DNA of 64,000 nt from assembly GCF_026342835.1 (NCBI RefSeq), contig NZ_JAPEMI010000001.1, positions 7,198,501 through 7,262,500 on the forward strand, written 5' to 3'. The position numbers and the translations under genes were made by a program. Positions within the stretch are counted from its first letter, which is position 1. Each line of letters starts with the position of its first letter. This document shows positions 51,129-60,054 of this stretch, in pieces. The stretch comes from Streptomyces sp. NBC_00154. Lineage in GTDB: Bacteria; Actinomycetota; Actinomycetes; Streptomycetales; Streptomycetaceae. The notes beneath the pieces were generated by a model. The model was not told the origin of the DNA and ran no database searches. It saw only the letters and a list, made by a program, of their open reading frames with translations.

Positions 51129-51830
51129 CTACGGCGGCGTCGCAGCTGAGAATCGCACGTGGCCTGCAGTACTAGGGTCGGGCAGGATCCTGGACGGAGG
51201 CCGTGGCGTCGGTGGTTTCCGCGCGGCCGCCGCTCGCAGGGTCATGGCAGCCGCGACTCCAGCCGCCAGGCCAAAGGTCAGGGCGGCCGGGACCCCGTCA
51301 CCGATGCCGGCGAACTGGGACAGCGGTTCCCAGCGCTGGCCCGCCCCATCCGTCGTCACCCGCAGCAGCTGGCTCGCCAGCAGACCGAGAACGGTCGCGC
51401 AGACTGCGCCGATCGCCAGCGTCGGGACAGTGGCTCGCGTGAGGAGTCCGGGCAACCGCCGCAATGCCCACCACACCATGGCGAGGAGCAGCACGTCGGC
51501 GACGTGATGCAGGAGCCAGTCGCCGAGCGGCGCGCCCGCCGGGCCCGCCCAGCCGCCGAGCAGCAGCCACTGGCGCAGGAGATCGCCAGGTTCGGCGAAC
51601 AGCCCGCCGTCCGGGGAGGCTGTCTGGAGGGTGGCGGCGACCGGCTGGTACGAGAGGACCACCAGGGACAGTGCGATCGTCGCGGTCCCGGCGGTGGCTG
51701 CCAGGCGGGCGGCGCGAGCCGGGACGACGGCCTGCGGCAGCGGACCGGCGCCCTTGGCGGTGACACGCGCTGCGAACACTGTCCCTGCCGCCGCGACCAG
51801 TAGACCCTGGTACGCCGACCACGCTGCGAG
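51129..51830 (-). CDS. Membrane protein, probably N-terminally truncated
   Basis: About 230 residues of clear coding, with five or so hydrophobic helices (AYQGLLVAAAGTVFAARV, LAATAGTATIALSLVVLSYQ, LLHHVADVLLLAMVWWAL, TVPTLAIGAVCATVLGLLAS, LTFGLAAGVAAAMTLRAAAA). No start codon with a ribosome site is visible near the first helix, and the frame runs into unrelated sequence next to the interrupted epimerase. I recognise no named family. It is likely a fragment or has a misplaced start. Confidence 0.5.
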   Translation of the reverse strand, partial: LAAWSAYQGLLVAAAGTVFAARVTAKGAGPLPQAVVPARAARLAATAGTATIALSLVVLSYQPVAATLQTASPDGGLFAEPGDLLRQWLLLGGWAGPAGAPLGDWLLHHVADVLLLAMVWWALRRLPGLLTRATVPTLAIGAVCATVLGLLASQLLRVTTDGAGQRWEPLSQFAGIGDGVPAALTFGLAAGVAAAMTLRAAAARKPPTPRPPSRILPDPSTAGHVRFSAATPP

Positions 51831-51942
51831 TGGAGCTGGTCGGCAAGAAGAGCTTTGGGCGCGTCGTGGTGCGGCCCCCGCGTCGGACGTTCGGACAGTG
51901 GCTGCTGCGCAAGCCCACGCCCCTGCCTGCCGGCGATTGACA

Positions 51943-52029
51943 TCATCTTTTGTTGCCTGCGCGCAGCCACGCGATGTAGTCGCTGACGGCTCGCTCGGTG
52001 TCGTACTCGGCCTGGTAGCCGGGTGTGTC
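51943..52029 (-). pseudogene. 3' fragment of an NAD-dependent epimerase, separated by the intron insertion
   Basis: The minus strand encodes DTPGYQAEYDTERAVSDYIA followed by WLRAGNKR and a TGA at 51943. This is the standard C-terminus of extended-SDR epimerases, and it is exactly what is missing from the gene at 53956-54823. The break is at or near 52029. Confidence 0.8.
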
Positions 52030-52606
52030 CTGAACATGAATGGGAGTTGATAGTAGGGCAGCTTCTGGAAAATGGTGCTGTGCGAGAGATGAAGGATTTC
52101 GGCCCTTCGGAGTCGCCCTGTGGGGGGAGGCTTCAAACCACCTCATGCCGCATTAGCTGAAGACTGTTGTGGTGAGCGATGAGGAAAAGGCATCCAAGAG
52201 ATGTCAGGTAGGGACTGGGAAGACGAGCGCAAGCGAATCGCTGCTGACGTGTCGAAAACAGAACAGACGACATCGAAACCGAGGCGCTCTGGCTTGTCTC
52301 GGGATAAGCCTGACGGGAGCCCACCTACTGGTCAGGCGGTGTCCGGCATGAAGGCGACGTGAGCCCAGTCTGCCGCTCTCGCGTGGAACAGGAGAAGGCG
52401 CGCTCCGACACTGCCCACCCAGCACGGGTGGCGAGAGGGAGTGCCCCAAGCGGCCGAAACCGCAAGGGGTTGAGTACCGATGCGGGGTGCGCCGGCGGAC
52501 CGGCTCGTAGTAGTGCTGAAGCCTCTGTAATGGGGGTGGAGCGAAGGGGCCGGGTCGTCCGTGACCGAGTGTGTCGTATCAACCAGAGGTATCTGGGAGG
52601 AATTCG

Positions 52607-53869
52607 ATGGGCCGGTTGATGTCACAGACCAAGCCGTTCGATATCTCGAAGTGGGAAGTGAAGGAGGCGTGGGAGGAAGTCAGGGCGAACAAGGGCGCCC
52701 CGGGCGTGGATGGCGAGTCCATCGATGAGTTCGAGAAGGACCTGAGGAACAACCTCTACAAGGTCTGGAACCGAATGTCGTCGGGCTCGTACTTTCCGTC
52801 TCCGGTGCGCGCGGTGGAGATTCCCAAGCCCCACGGCGGTGGCATGCGGATGCTCGGTATTCCGTGCGTCGCTGACCGGGTGGCGCAGACCGTGGTGGCA
52901 CGGCATCTGATGCGACGAGTGGATCCCATTTTCCACCCGGACAGCTACGGATACCGGCCCGGACGGTCCGCGCTGGACGCGGTCGGGGCCTGCCGGGAAC
53001 GCTGCTGGAAGCGCGACTGGGTCGTCGAGTTCGACATCCGGAAGTTCTTCGACAGCGTCCGGTGGGACCTGCTGGTCAAGGCGGTGGAAGCGCACACCGA
53101 CGCCGTCTGGGTGAACTTGTATGTACGGCGATGGCTCGCCGCGCCTCTGCAACTGCCCGACGGCAACCTGCTGGAACGGGAACGCGGAACGCCTCAGGGC
53201 GCCCCGGTGTCTCCCGTGCTGGCGAACCTGTTCCTGCACTACGCGTTCGACATGTGGATGAGCCGGGAGTTCCCGTCTGTCACCTTCGAACGCTATGCGG
53301 ACGACGCGGTGCTGCACTGCGTCACCGAGCGCCAGGCCCGCCAGGTGCTGGCCGCGCTCCGGAGCAGGATGGAAGAGGTCGGGCTGGAACTGCACCCGGC
53401 CAAGACCCGGATCGTGTACTGCCGGGACGCGAAGCGCCAGAGCTCCCACGAGCATATGGAGTTCACGTTCCTCGGCTACACATTCCGCGCCAGAGCAAGC
53501 CGGACCCGGAGTGGGCAGACGTTCCTGTCATTCTCCCCGGCAATCAGCAAGGAAGCCCTGAAGAAGATCAGTGCGGAGGTCCGCTCCTGGCGGCTGCAAC
53601 ACCGCACCGGTTCGACTTTCACGGACCTCGCACGGCGGATCAATCCCGTCGTTGCGGGCTGGCTCAACTACTACGGCCGGTACGGCCGTTGGGTGTTGAT
53701 CCCGTTCCTTCAGCGAATCAACGCCTACTTGGTTCGCTGGATCCGCAGAAAGTACCGTCGGCTGGCGCCGTTGCGGAAGGCCATTGCGAAGCTCCAGGAG
53801 ATCGCCCAGCGGTACCCGCGGATGTTCGCGCACTGGCCGGACACGACACTCGCCGCATTGGCCTGGTGA
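52607..53869 (+). CDS. ltrA: Group II intron reverse transcriptase/maturase
   Basis: 420 residues. RT domain: N-terminal NKGAPGVDGESIDEFE, then YGYRPGRSALDAV (motif with R.GRS), EFDIRKFFDSV (first catalytic Asp), GTPQGAPVSPVLANLFLHYA, and the YADD box at 230-233. The thumb and maturase (GIIM) region follow (FTFLGYTFRA, NPVVAGWLNYYGRYGR). There is no HNH endonuclease domain, so mobility would rely on RT and maturase functions. The ATG at 52607 has GGGAGGAATTCG upstream. The frame continues 12 codons further up but without a ribosome site. Confidence 0.92.
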   Translation: MGRLMSQTKPFDISKWEVKEAWEEVRANKGAPGVDGESIDEFEKDLRNNLYKVWNRMSSGSYFPSPVRAVEIPKPHGGGMRMLGIPCVADRVAQTVVARHLMRRVDPIFHPDSYGYRPGRSALDAVGACRERCWKRDWVVEFDIRKFFDSVRWDLLVKAVEAHTDAVWVNLYVRRWLAAPLQLPDGNLLERERGTPQGAPVSPVLANLFLHYAFDMWMSREFPSVTFERYADDAVLHCVTERQARQVLAALRSRMEEVGLELHPAKTRIVYCRDAKRQSSHEHMEFTFLGYTFRARASRTRSGQTFLSFSPAISKEALKKISAEVRSWRLQHRTGSTFTDLARRINPVVAGWLNYYGRYGRWVLIPFLQRINAYLVRWIRRKYRRLAPLRKAIAKLQEIAQRYPRMFAHWPDTTLAALAW

Positions 53870-53881
53870 TCAGGATGACAA

Positions 53882-53915
53882 GAGCGGAGTGACGAGAGAT
53901 TGTCACGCTCCGTTC
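53882..53915 (+). ncRNA. Group II intron domain V
   Basis: A 34-nt element starting GAGCGGAG and ending CTCCGTTC. The arms GAGC/GTTC and GGAG/CTCC pair, a 2-nt CG bulge follows, then TGAC/GTCA around an 8-nt loop starting GAGA. The AGC triad and bulge are in the canonical places for the catalytic domain V. Confidence 0.8.
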
Positions 53916-53955
53916 TGTGGGAGCCCGGGGGTGAGATTCCCCCGGGCGACCCGAC

Positions 53956-54823
53956 TGTCTTCCTGGAGGCGGCTGATGTCGAGGACCAGGTGCGGTGCAT
54001 CGCCTCCGGTGGGGAGGCCGACCCGGGCGTCGGGGACCACCTTCTTGATCGCTTCAATGAGCTGGGCGTTGGTCGTAGCTCGGCCGGAACCGACGTTGTA
54101 CGTACGGTGGTTCAGCTTGCCCGCGAGCTGAAGGAGCGCGATCGCCCGCCCGGTGTCCTTCACATAGTTGAGGTCGAGCCCGTCCTCGGCGAAGGCCGGC
54201 CCCACGAGGTTGGAGAGGTCCGGGGCAGTGCCGCGGGCGGCAGCGTGAATGAGGGCGGGCGCGGCGAAGAACGGATCGGGATGGCCGAGCGGACCCCAGG
54301 TACCGGAGACGCGATAGTTGACGATGTCGATACCCGTCGTGTCGGCGAGGAATCCGCCCAGCAGTTCGCCGACTTTCTTGAAGGTGGGGATCGAGATAAG
54401 TGCGCTCATCGGCAGCGGAGCGTCCTCGCGCAGCGGTCCGTCGTTCGTGGCGCCGAAGTAGACCCCGATCGTGCTGGCGACGCCCAGACGCCGCACGCCC
54501 CATTCCTGCGCTGCCTGCGCGATGTTCAGCAGCCCGCCCAGCGCCTGCCGTGTCGCCTCGACCGGCGCGTCAGGGACGGGAGGCCAGGGATAAGACCCCG
54601 CCAGGTGCACGATGCCCGTGATGTCGTGGCGGTGGCCGATCGTCAGCAGGGCATCGCGATCGGTGACGTCCGCCTGCTCCACCTCCACCCGCGCTCCAGC
54701 GAGTACGGCCGGGAGTTCACGGGCATGGCGCTGAACCACAACGCAGTCTTCGCCCAGGTCGAGCAGCGCTCGCACGGTGTGGGATCCGATGAAGCCGAGA
54801 CCTCCGGTGACGAGGATCATCAT
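53956..54823 (-). pseudogene. NAD-dependent epimerase/dehydratase, interrupted by the group II intron
   Basis: About 289 residues remain of an extended SDR: MILVTGGLGFIGSHTVRALL at the N-terminus, then DITGIVHLAG, YFGATNDGPLREDAPLPM, NYRVSGTWGPLGHPDPFF, and VGSGRATTNAQLIEAIK. It then reads LDISRLQED and runs into intron DNA, adding an unrelated tail that stops at 53903. The genuine C-terminus sits beyond the intron at 51943-52029. The usual catalytic YxxxK is not seen in this part, so it may have been atypical. Start is ATG 54823 or 54820 (AAGGA upstream). Confidence 0.82.
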
Positions 54824-55034
54824 GTGTCCTTCCTGTAGCAATCCTGATGGTCTGCAGTGCCGACGGTTCCGGCGAGCATCCGCCGGAGGTATCTGTTGAA
54901 ACGTGCGCAGGCGTGCATGGCCGAGTCGGGCGACGCTGCACTCGAGCCGTTCGGCGTCGCCTCACTGGGGGTCGGTGCCGGCTGCCATGGCGGACCGGGC
55001 CTGCCGGTGTTCGTGAGGCTCGGAGACAGATTGC

Positions 55035-55976
55035 TTACTTGCTCTGCAACTTCCCCAGCGGGTTGGGGTCTTCGTCCAGTGCCGTGGTTGCCGCCCGCCA
55101 GCTGGTGTCCTCCGGGTAGAGGGCGCTGCGCAGGAAGACCGTGGTGAGCTGCTGGATCAGAGCGACGCGTGCGGGGTTCTCGTCCGTCGTCTCGGCGACC
55201 TCGTACCCGGCGATTCCTCCGAGCGAGTGCTCGGCCTCGAACAGCGTGAGCAGGCTCTTGCTTCCCGGGCTGCAGGTGTAGGGGTCGGTGAACCAGTCCG
55301 GTCCGCGAGTGGACAGGTGGGACTGGTCGTTGTCCCCGGCGACGATGAGAGCCGACGTGGTCATACTGTCGAAGGACGGCCTCATGAAGGGGAAGTTCTC
55401 GGCGGCGAAAGGGGTCAGGTCGTTGCCCAGGCCGGTCAGGGCGAGCAGTACACCCGCCTTGACCCGGGAATCGGACATGTCCTTTCCGGGAACACCATCG
55501 GAGTCCAGGACGCGTGCGCCCAGCAGTGTGCTCGCCGTCTGGGCTCCCCATGAGTGGCCGGCCACAGCGATGCGGTCGTGGTCGAGGCGCCCGGCGAGGC
55601 CTGGCACGGAAGCTTCCAGAGTGTCGAGTCCGTCCAGAACACGCGTGAGGTCCTCGATACGGAAGCGCCAGATCCGCGGCGTACGGGGGTCCTCGGCAGC
55701 GAGGCCGAGGGTCCTGGAGTCGAGGTGGGTGGGCTGCAGGACCACAAAGCCGCGAGCGGCCCAGAAGTCCGCCAGCGGGGCGTAGCCGTTCATCGACCAG
55801 CCGAAGCCGTGCGAGAAGACGATGACGGGCAGGTCGTCGCCGGTCGCGGGGGCGGACACGCGGACCTGGAGGTCCTCACCGCGGCCCGGGGCGGACAGAA
55901 CGACCGGCTTCGCGGACACCACCGTGGTGGGCGCATCCGCGATCTTCTGCTCGGTCGCGGTCTTCGAGTCGGACAT
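55035..55976 (-). CDS. Alpha/beta hydrolase (chlorophyllase/dienelactone-hydrolase-like)
   Basis: 313 residues. An oxyanion-hole motif is in VFSHGFGWSM, and the nucleophile Ser sits in the elbow AGHSWGAQ. A probable acid follows VAGDNDQSH, and the His may be in EAEHSLGG. No signal peptide. The family includes esterases and Platelet-activating-factor-hydrolase-like enzymes; the substrate is unknown. Divergent from a TetR gene, with two near-identical palindromes in the gap, so it is the likely target of that regulator. Confidence 0.85.
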   Translation of the reverse strand: MSDSKTATEQKIADAPTTVVSAKPVVLSAPGRGEDLQVRVSAPATGDDLPVIVFSHGFGWSMNGYAPLADFWAARGFVVLQPTHLDSRTLGLAAEDPRTPRIWRFRIEDLTRVLDGLDTLEASVPGLAGRLDHDRIAVAGHSWGAQTASTLLGARVLDSDGVPGKDMSDSRVKAGVLLALTGLGNDLTPFAAENFPFMRPSFDSMTTSALIVAGDNDQSHLSTRGPDWFTDPYTCSPGSKSLLTLFEAEHSLGGIAGYEVAETTDENPARVALIQQLTTVFLRSALYPEDTSWRAATTALDEDPNPLGKLQSK

Positions 55977-56193
55977 GGAAGTGCCTTCCGTTCAGTGCCT
56001 TCGCACTCTTGGGTTCGGTGGGGCCGGCGGCCGGTTGTGCCGCAGGCCGGGCAGAGTGGGGACCGAGGAGCGTTTCTCATGCGGAGCCACATCAACGCAG
56101 GTGCCGACCCTCGCGTGCTCTTCCCATCCGGGTGGAGCGTGACCGCGACAGCGGCCTGGTCGACCGCCCCTGGGTCTGTCATCATGGGTGAAA

Positions 56194-56232
56194 CGGAACG
56201 TTGCTCCGCTAACAATACGGAACGCTGTTCCG
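56194..56232. promoter_or_regulatory. Two candidate TetR operators
   Basis: CGGAACGTTGCTCCG at 56194-56208 and CGGAACGCTGTTCCG at 56218-56232 are near-palindromes with the same CGGAAC arms, 24 bp centre to centre. They lie 31-69 bp before the TetR start and upstream of the divergent hydrolase. Confidence 0.65.
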
Positions 56233-56262
56233 CTTTGCAAGACCTACGGAAGGAGTGCCGCG

Positions 56263-56853
56263 GTGAACGACAGCAGCCAGGGCCCGGGAAGCTCAGCCAG
56301 GTCCAAGCGCAAGGACGCCCGGCGCAACCAGCAGACCCTGCTGGACGCGGCCGCCGCGGTCTTCGTCACCTCGGGCGTGGAAGCGCCGGTACGCGACATC
56401 GCGGCCAAGGCCGGCGTCGGGATGGGCACGATCTACCGTCACTTCCCCACCCGGGCTGACCTCGTCATCGCCGTCTACCGCCACCAGGTCGATGCCTGTG
56501 CCGAGGCCGGCCCGGCCCTGCTGGCGACCAGCTCGACACCCCATGCCGCCCTGGGGCGGTGGGTCGACCTCTTCGTCGACTTCCTGGTCACCAAACACGG
56601 CCTGGCCGCCGCGGTGCAGGGGGACACCGCCGGCTTTGAGGCGCTGCACGCCTACTTCCTCGAACGCCTCCTGCCGGTGTGCACCCAACTGCTGGGCGCT
56701 GCCGCCGCCTCCGGCGAGATCCGCTCCGACCTCGACGCCTACCAACTCATGCGCGGCATCGGGAACCTCTGCATCGGCGCCGACAGCGACCCCCGCTACG
56801 ACGCGCGCCGACTGGCCGCGCTCCTCGTCGCAGGACTACGCCAAGCGATGTGA
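56263..56853 (+). CDS. TetR/AcrR family transcriptional regulator
   Basis: 196 residues. Basic N-terminus (SARSKRKDARRNQQTLLDAA), helix-turn-helix AAKAGVGMGTIYRHFPTRAD, then a helical C-terminal domain (HGLAAAVQGDTAGFEALHAY, SGEIRSDLDAYQLMRGIGNL). This matches the TetR subgroup with a SbtR-like C-terminal domain. The GTG at 56263 follows AAGGAG. Twin palindromes precede it. The hydrolase at 55035 is the probable target. Confidence 0.9.
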   Translation: MNDSSQGPGSSARSKRKDARRNQQTLLDAAAAVFVTSGVEAPVRDIAAKAGVGMGTIYRHFPTRADLVIAVYRHQVDACAEAGPALLATSSTPHAALGRWVDLFVDFLVTKHGLAAAVQGDTAGFEALHAYFLERLLPVCTQLLGAAAASGEIRSDLDAYQLMRGIGNLCIGADSDPRYDARRLAALLVAGLRQAM

Positions 56854-56980
56854 CGAAACCCGGGGCAAGACCGGCAAATTCCACGTCGGCAACCAGGCTA
56901 TTCGCCTCACATGCGGGGCAGGATTCGACCAAGTCGTAGTCGTCGTACGTGTAGTGGCTGTGGGAGTCGAATCCCTGCAC
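56846..56980 (-). pseudogene. Possible gene remnant with a CPAC motif
   Basis: The minus strand reads VQGFDSHSHYTYDDYDLVES, then CPACEANSLVADVEFAG, from a GTG at 56980 that has GGAGGT 8 nt upstream. Continuation leftwards only overlaps the antisense of the TetR gene. The stretch looks like real coding sequence (acidic, with a zinc-knuckle-like pair) but I recognise no family. It is either a very small protein or a fragment. Confidence 0.3.
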
Positions 56981-57054
56981 GTAGAAGACCTCCAGCGAAC
57001 GGTCGGGTACGTCCTGATGTCCGCGGCCCCCTGCTGCCCCGCCGAGCGACCTGT

Positions 57055-58779
57055 TCAGACGCCGCTGTTGCGCAGTTCTGCCAGGGTGTCCATGGTCAGG
57101 TGTCGGGGTGTGTGGTCGGGCCCGATGAGGGCGACCGTGCAGGTGGCGGCGCGGGTGAGGGCACTGGTGAAGCTGCCGTCGGCGAACTGGGTGAGCGGGC
57201 CGCGCGGTGAGTGTCCGACCGCGACGGTGCGGGCGTGTACGTCCGCGGCGTGCTGGGCGAGGGCGCGGCCGGCGGCAGCGTGGTTGCCGATGCTGGTGAG
57301 GATCTGGCCGGTGGCGGTGATGCCGTGGGCGGCGAGCCGGTCGAGGTGGGCGGTGACCGCGGCGCGCGCCTGGTCGGTGGTCTCGGTGTCGACGGCCAGT
57401 TCCTCGACCACGGCGGTCTGCTGGACGTGGACGACCTCGAGAGGGCTGCCGGTGTCGCGAGCGAGCCGGGCCGCGGCGTCGACGATGCCAGGGGCCTTGT
57501 CGTGGGAGCCTACGGCGACGATGACGGGAGGTGCCTCGCTGGCGGGGGCCGGGATACCCACGAGGGTGAGCGACGGCGTCGCGGCCTCGGTGTCGCCGGT
57601 GTGTGCCTCGGCCCGGCGCAGCAGGCCGTGGCCACTGGCCAGGACCGGGATGGCGAGGAGGAAGGTGGCAGCGCCGAGCCAGAAGGGGACGCTCAGATCG
57701 GTGGCGTCGGCGAGCTTGCCGGCGGCGAAGGGGGCCAGACCGCCGCCGATGAAGCGCAGGAAGCCGTAGGCGGAGGAGGCGACGGGACGCTCGACGGGGG
57801 AGACGAGCATGACGGCCTGGGTGGTGAGGGTGTTGTTGATGCCGATGAAGGCGCCGCTGACGATGACGGCCACGATCACCACGGTGGGGGTGCTGACGCC
57901 GGCGGCAATGATGGCCATCACGATGCCGAGGCCGAGCAGGTTGGCGTACAGCACCGGAGCGGTGCCGAACCGCGCCTGCAGGCGCGGGGCGAAGAACACG
58001 CTGAAGGCGGCCACGAGCAGGCCCCAGCCGGTGAACACCAGGCCGAGCTCATGGGCGTTGAGTTCCATGGGGTAGGGGGCGTAGCCCAGCATGGTGAAGA
58101 AGCCCCAGTTGTACAGCAGGGCCATGATGCCCATGGTCAGCAGTCCGCGGTGACGGAGGGCCTTGAGCGGAGCGATGGGTGAGACGGGCCGCTTCGGCTT
58201 GGGGAGCGAGGGCACGAAGGCGAGCGTGGCGACCAGTGCGACGGCCATGAGTGCGGCGACGCCGAAGAACGGACCGCGCCAGCTGATGCCGCCCAACTCG
58301 CCGCCCAGCAGCGGGCCGACGGCGATGCCGAGTCCGAGCGCGGTCTCGTACAGGATGATCGCGCCGCCGAAGCCGCCGCTGGCGGAGGCAACGATGACGG
58401 CCAGGGATGTGGCGATGAACAGCGCGTTGCCCAGACCCCAGCCGGCGCGGAAGCCGACGATGCCGTTGATGGATCCGCTCGTGCCTGCCAGAGCGGCGAA
58501 GACGACGATGATGGCCAGACCTATGACCAGAGTTCGCTTGGCGCCGAGATGGCTGGAGACCCAGCCGACGAACAGCATGGCGACCGCGGTCACGATCAGG
58601 TAGCTGCTGAACAGCAGGGAGACCTGGCTCGGTGAGGCGTGCAGGCTGTCGGCCAAGGCGGGGAGGATCGGGTCGACCAGGCCGATGCCCATGAACGAGA
58701 TCACGCAGGCGAACGCCACGGCCCAGACGGCCTTGGGCTGCTTGAAGGGGCTGGCGGCCTTTCCATGCGATGCACTCAT
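57055..58779 (-). CDS. MFS transporter fused to a UspA domain
   Basis: 574 residues. Residues 15-400 form a 12-helix MFS permease of the DHA-type (GIGLVDPILPALADSL in helix 1, then GWVSSHLGAKRTLVIG). Residues about 420-555 form a universal-stress-protein domain: PPVIVAVGSHDKAPGIVDAA, EVVHVQQTAV, and the ATP-site-like VGHSPRG with DGSFTSAL. MFS-Usp fusions suggest transport gated by nucleotide or stress. The gene is preceded on the same strand by a MarR regulator (66-bp gap), a common arrangement for efflux control. Confidence 0.88.
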   Translation of the reverse strand: MSASHGKAASPFKQPKAVWAVAFACVISFMGIGLVDPILPALADSLHASPSQVSLLFSSYLIVTAVAMLFVGWVSSHLGAKRTLVIGLAIIVVFAALAGTSGSINGIVGFRAGWGLGNALFIATSLAVIVASASGGFGGAIILYETALGLGIAVGPLLGGELGGISWRGPFFGVAALMAVALVATLAFVPSLPKPKRPVSPIAPLKALRHRGLLTMGIMALLYNWGFFTMLGYAPYPMELNAHELGLVFTGWGLLVAAFSVFFAPRLQARFGTAPVLYANLLGLGIVMAIIAAGVSTPTVVIVAVIVSGAFIGINNTLTTQAVMLVSPVERPVASSAYGFLRFIGGGLAPFAAGKLADATDLSVPFWLGAATFLLAIPVLASGHGLLRRAEAHTGDTEAATPSLTLVGIPAPASEAPPVIVAVGSHDKAPGIVDAAARLARDTGSPLEVVHVQQTAVVEELAVDTETTDQARAAVTAHLDRLAAHGITATGQILTSIGNHAAAGRALAQHAADVHARTVAVGHSPRGPLTQFADGSFTSALTRAATCTVALIGPDHTPRHLTMDTLAELRNSGV

Positions 58780-58845
58780 GTGCGTTTCTCTCCAAGGGGT
58801 TGAGGAAGAGGCGATGGGGGAGAGTGGACAGGATTGCGGGGCGGG

Positions 58846-59280
58846 TCAGGGGCGGGCCTGGCGGTCCTGGATGGCGCGTGCCAGGGCGGGCAGCGCGATC
58901 TTCACGGCCTGCTGTTCCGGCCCGGTGAGCTCCTCGACGAGCAGGTCGAGGGCTTGCGCACGTTCGGCGCGTCGCTGCCGGAAGACCTCCAGACCGGTGC
59001 CGGTGGCTTCCACCAGAACGGCCCGGCCGTCGTGGCGGTCGGCGACGCGACGTACGAGGCCCGCGCGCTCCATACGGGTGACGAGCTGGGTCATGTTCGG
59101 CTGTGAGACGCCTTCGGCCCGCGCCAGTTCGGTCAGACGGTGCGCGCCCTCGCGGCCCAGCCGGGCCAGCGCGGAGGAGGCCGCCGTGCTCAGACCGCCG
59201 GCGATGGCGCTCTGGCGCACGTAGCGGACCATCTGCTCCACGGCGATGATCAGGCTTTCGGCCGGGGCATCGATGTCCAT
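58846..59280 (-). CDS. MarR family transcriptional regulator
   Basis: 144 residues. Winged helix at about 50-110 (LTELARAEGVSQPNMTQLVT, RMERAGLVRRVADRHDGR), flanked by dimerisation helices. ATG 59280 has no ribosome site, so the mRNA may be leaderless; upstream ATGs in the operator repeats are an alternative. Two TTATGCATAA palindromes precede it directly. It lies just upstream of the MFS-UspA gene on the same strand, so it probably represses itself and that transporter. Confidence 0.88.
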   Translation of the reverse strand: MDIDAPAESLIIAVEQMVRYVRQSAIAGGLSTAASSALARLGREGAHRLTELARAEGVSQPNMTQLVTRMERAGLVRRVADRHDGRAVLVEATGTGLEVFRQRRAERAQALDLLVEELTGPEQQAVKIALPALARAIQDRQARP

Positions 59281-59286
59281 AACGCG

Positions 59287-59313
59287 CTTATGCATAAGCC
59301 TATTATGCATAAG
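59287..59313. promoter_or_regulatory. Two MarR-type operators
   Basis: TTATGCATAA occurs at 59288-59297 and 59303-59312, each a perfect 10-bp palindrome, 15 bp centre to centre, 7 bp from the MarR start. Typical position for MarR autoregulation. Confidence 0.75.
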
Positions 59314-59696
59314 CGTGTACCATGCAGCAAGATTCGGACTCCGGCGAACGATGCGCCGTCGGCGGGTGTTGAGCAGCTGCTGCTGCGGCCCGGAACCGGT
59401 CACGCTGTCCGCTCCGAGCCGCTCGGAAGGCCTCTCCTGTGCGCCGCGGTGGCCGGTGCCGCACACGTCTGGCAGGGACAGCGGCAGCGGGTGCCGTGCC
59501 AAGCACGCAGCACGCCGTCGGCAACGCTTCGCGGCGGCCGTCCCAGGCATTGAGTAGGCAGCTGGTCGGCCGTATCAGTGATGGACAGTTCCGCCCATGT
59601 GGTGGAGGCGACCAGTAGCCCGGTGAAGTAGCTGAGTTGTGGCCACCCGCATGGTCCAGGCCCACGGACTCCTGCACATCGAGGCAGCATTGGCGG
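59314..59696. other. Region without a supported gene
   Basis: About 380 bp between the MarR operators and the inverted permease fragment. Short open frames exist on both strands (for example ASMCRSPWAWTMRVATTQL on the minus strand) but have no start, domain or continuity. Probably debris of the rearrangement described at 59697-60543. Confidence 0.3.
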
Positions 59697-60053
59697 TGCG
59701 AGCAGCCAGCGGAAGACGGTGCCGGAGACCAGCAACGGCAGCAGCCAGGGCAGCAGGAGCAGGGCGCGCAGGGTGGCGCCGAGCGGGAAGCGACGACGGA
59801 AGAACAGCGCGAGACCGAGGCCGATGGCGAACTGCAGGATCAGCGAGGCGATGGTGAACACGGTCGTGTTCCACAGGGTCGTGGAGAACAGTTCGTCGGT
59901 GAGGATCGCTGCGTAGTTGGCGAGCCCGGTGAAGGGAGCACCGCCGTTGTAGAAGGACGTCACCGTATAGTCCTGGAACGACATGACCAGGTTGGCGACT
60001 ATGGGGTAACCGAAGAAGATCACCAGGTAGAGCACGGCGGGGACATAGAAGCG
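59697..60053 (-). pseudogene. N-terminal half of a sugar ABC permease (MalF type), inverted
   Basis: The minus strand encodes RFYVPAVLYLVIFFGYPIVA, then FTGLANYAAILTDELF, and ends LLPLLVSGTVFRWLLA: membrane helices 1 to about 3 of a CUT1 permease. The remainder of the same protein is on the plus strand from 60055. The start codon and tail before RFYVP are not found. The two halves meet at 60053-60058 with a shared GTGGT at the junction. Confidence 0.82.
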
Positions 60054-60054
60054 C

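Larger units (their letters stand above)
52080..53955 (+). mobile_element. Group II intron with reverse transcriptase, inserted antisense in an epimerase gene
   Basis: About 1.88 kb. The 5' end is placed at GTGCGAGAG (52080), matching the group II GUGYG start. An RT/maturase ORF is at 52607-53869. A 34-nt domain V (53882-53915), a domain VI-like hairpin (about 53923-53947) and a 3' end in ...CCCGAC (53955) complete the ribozyme. The DNA on each side belongs to the same epimerase gene, read on the opposite strand. The intron therefore cannot splice out of the epimerase mRNA and the gene is disrupted. About 50 bp between the epimerase break (52029) and 52080 remain unexplained, so the 5' boundary is less certain than the 3' one. 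Confidence 0.8.
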
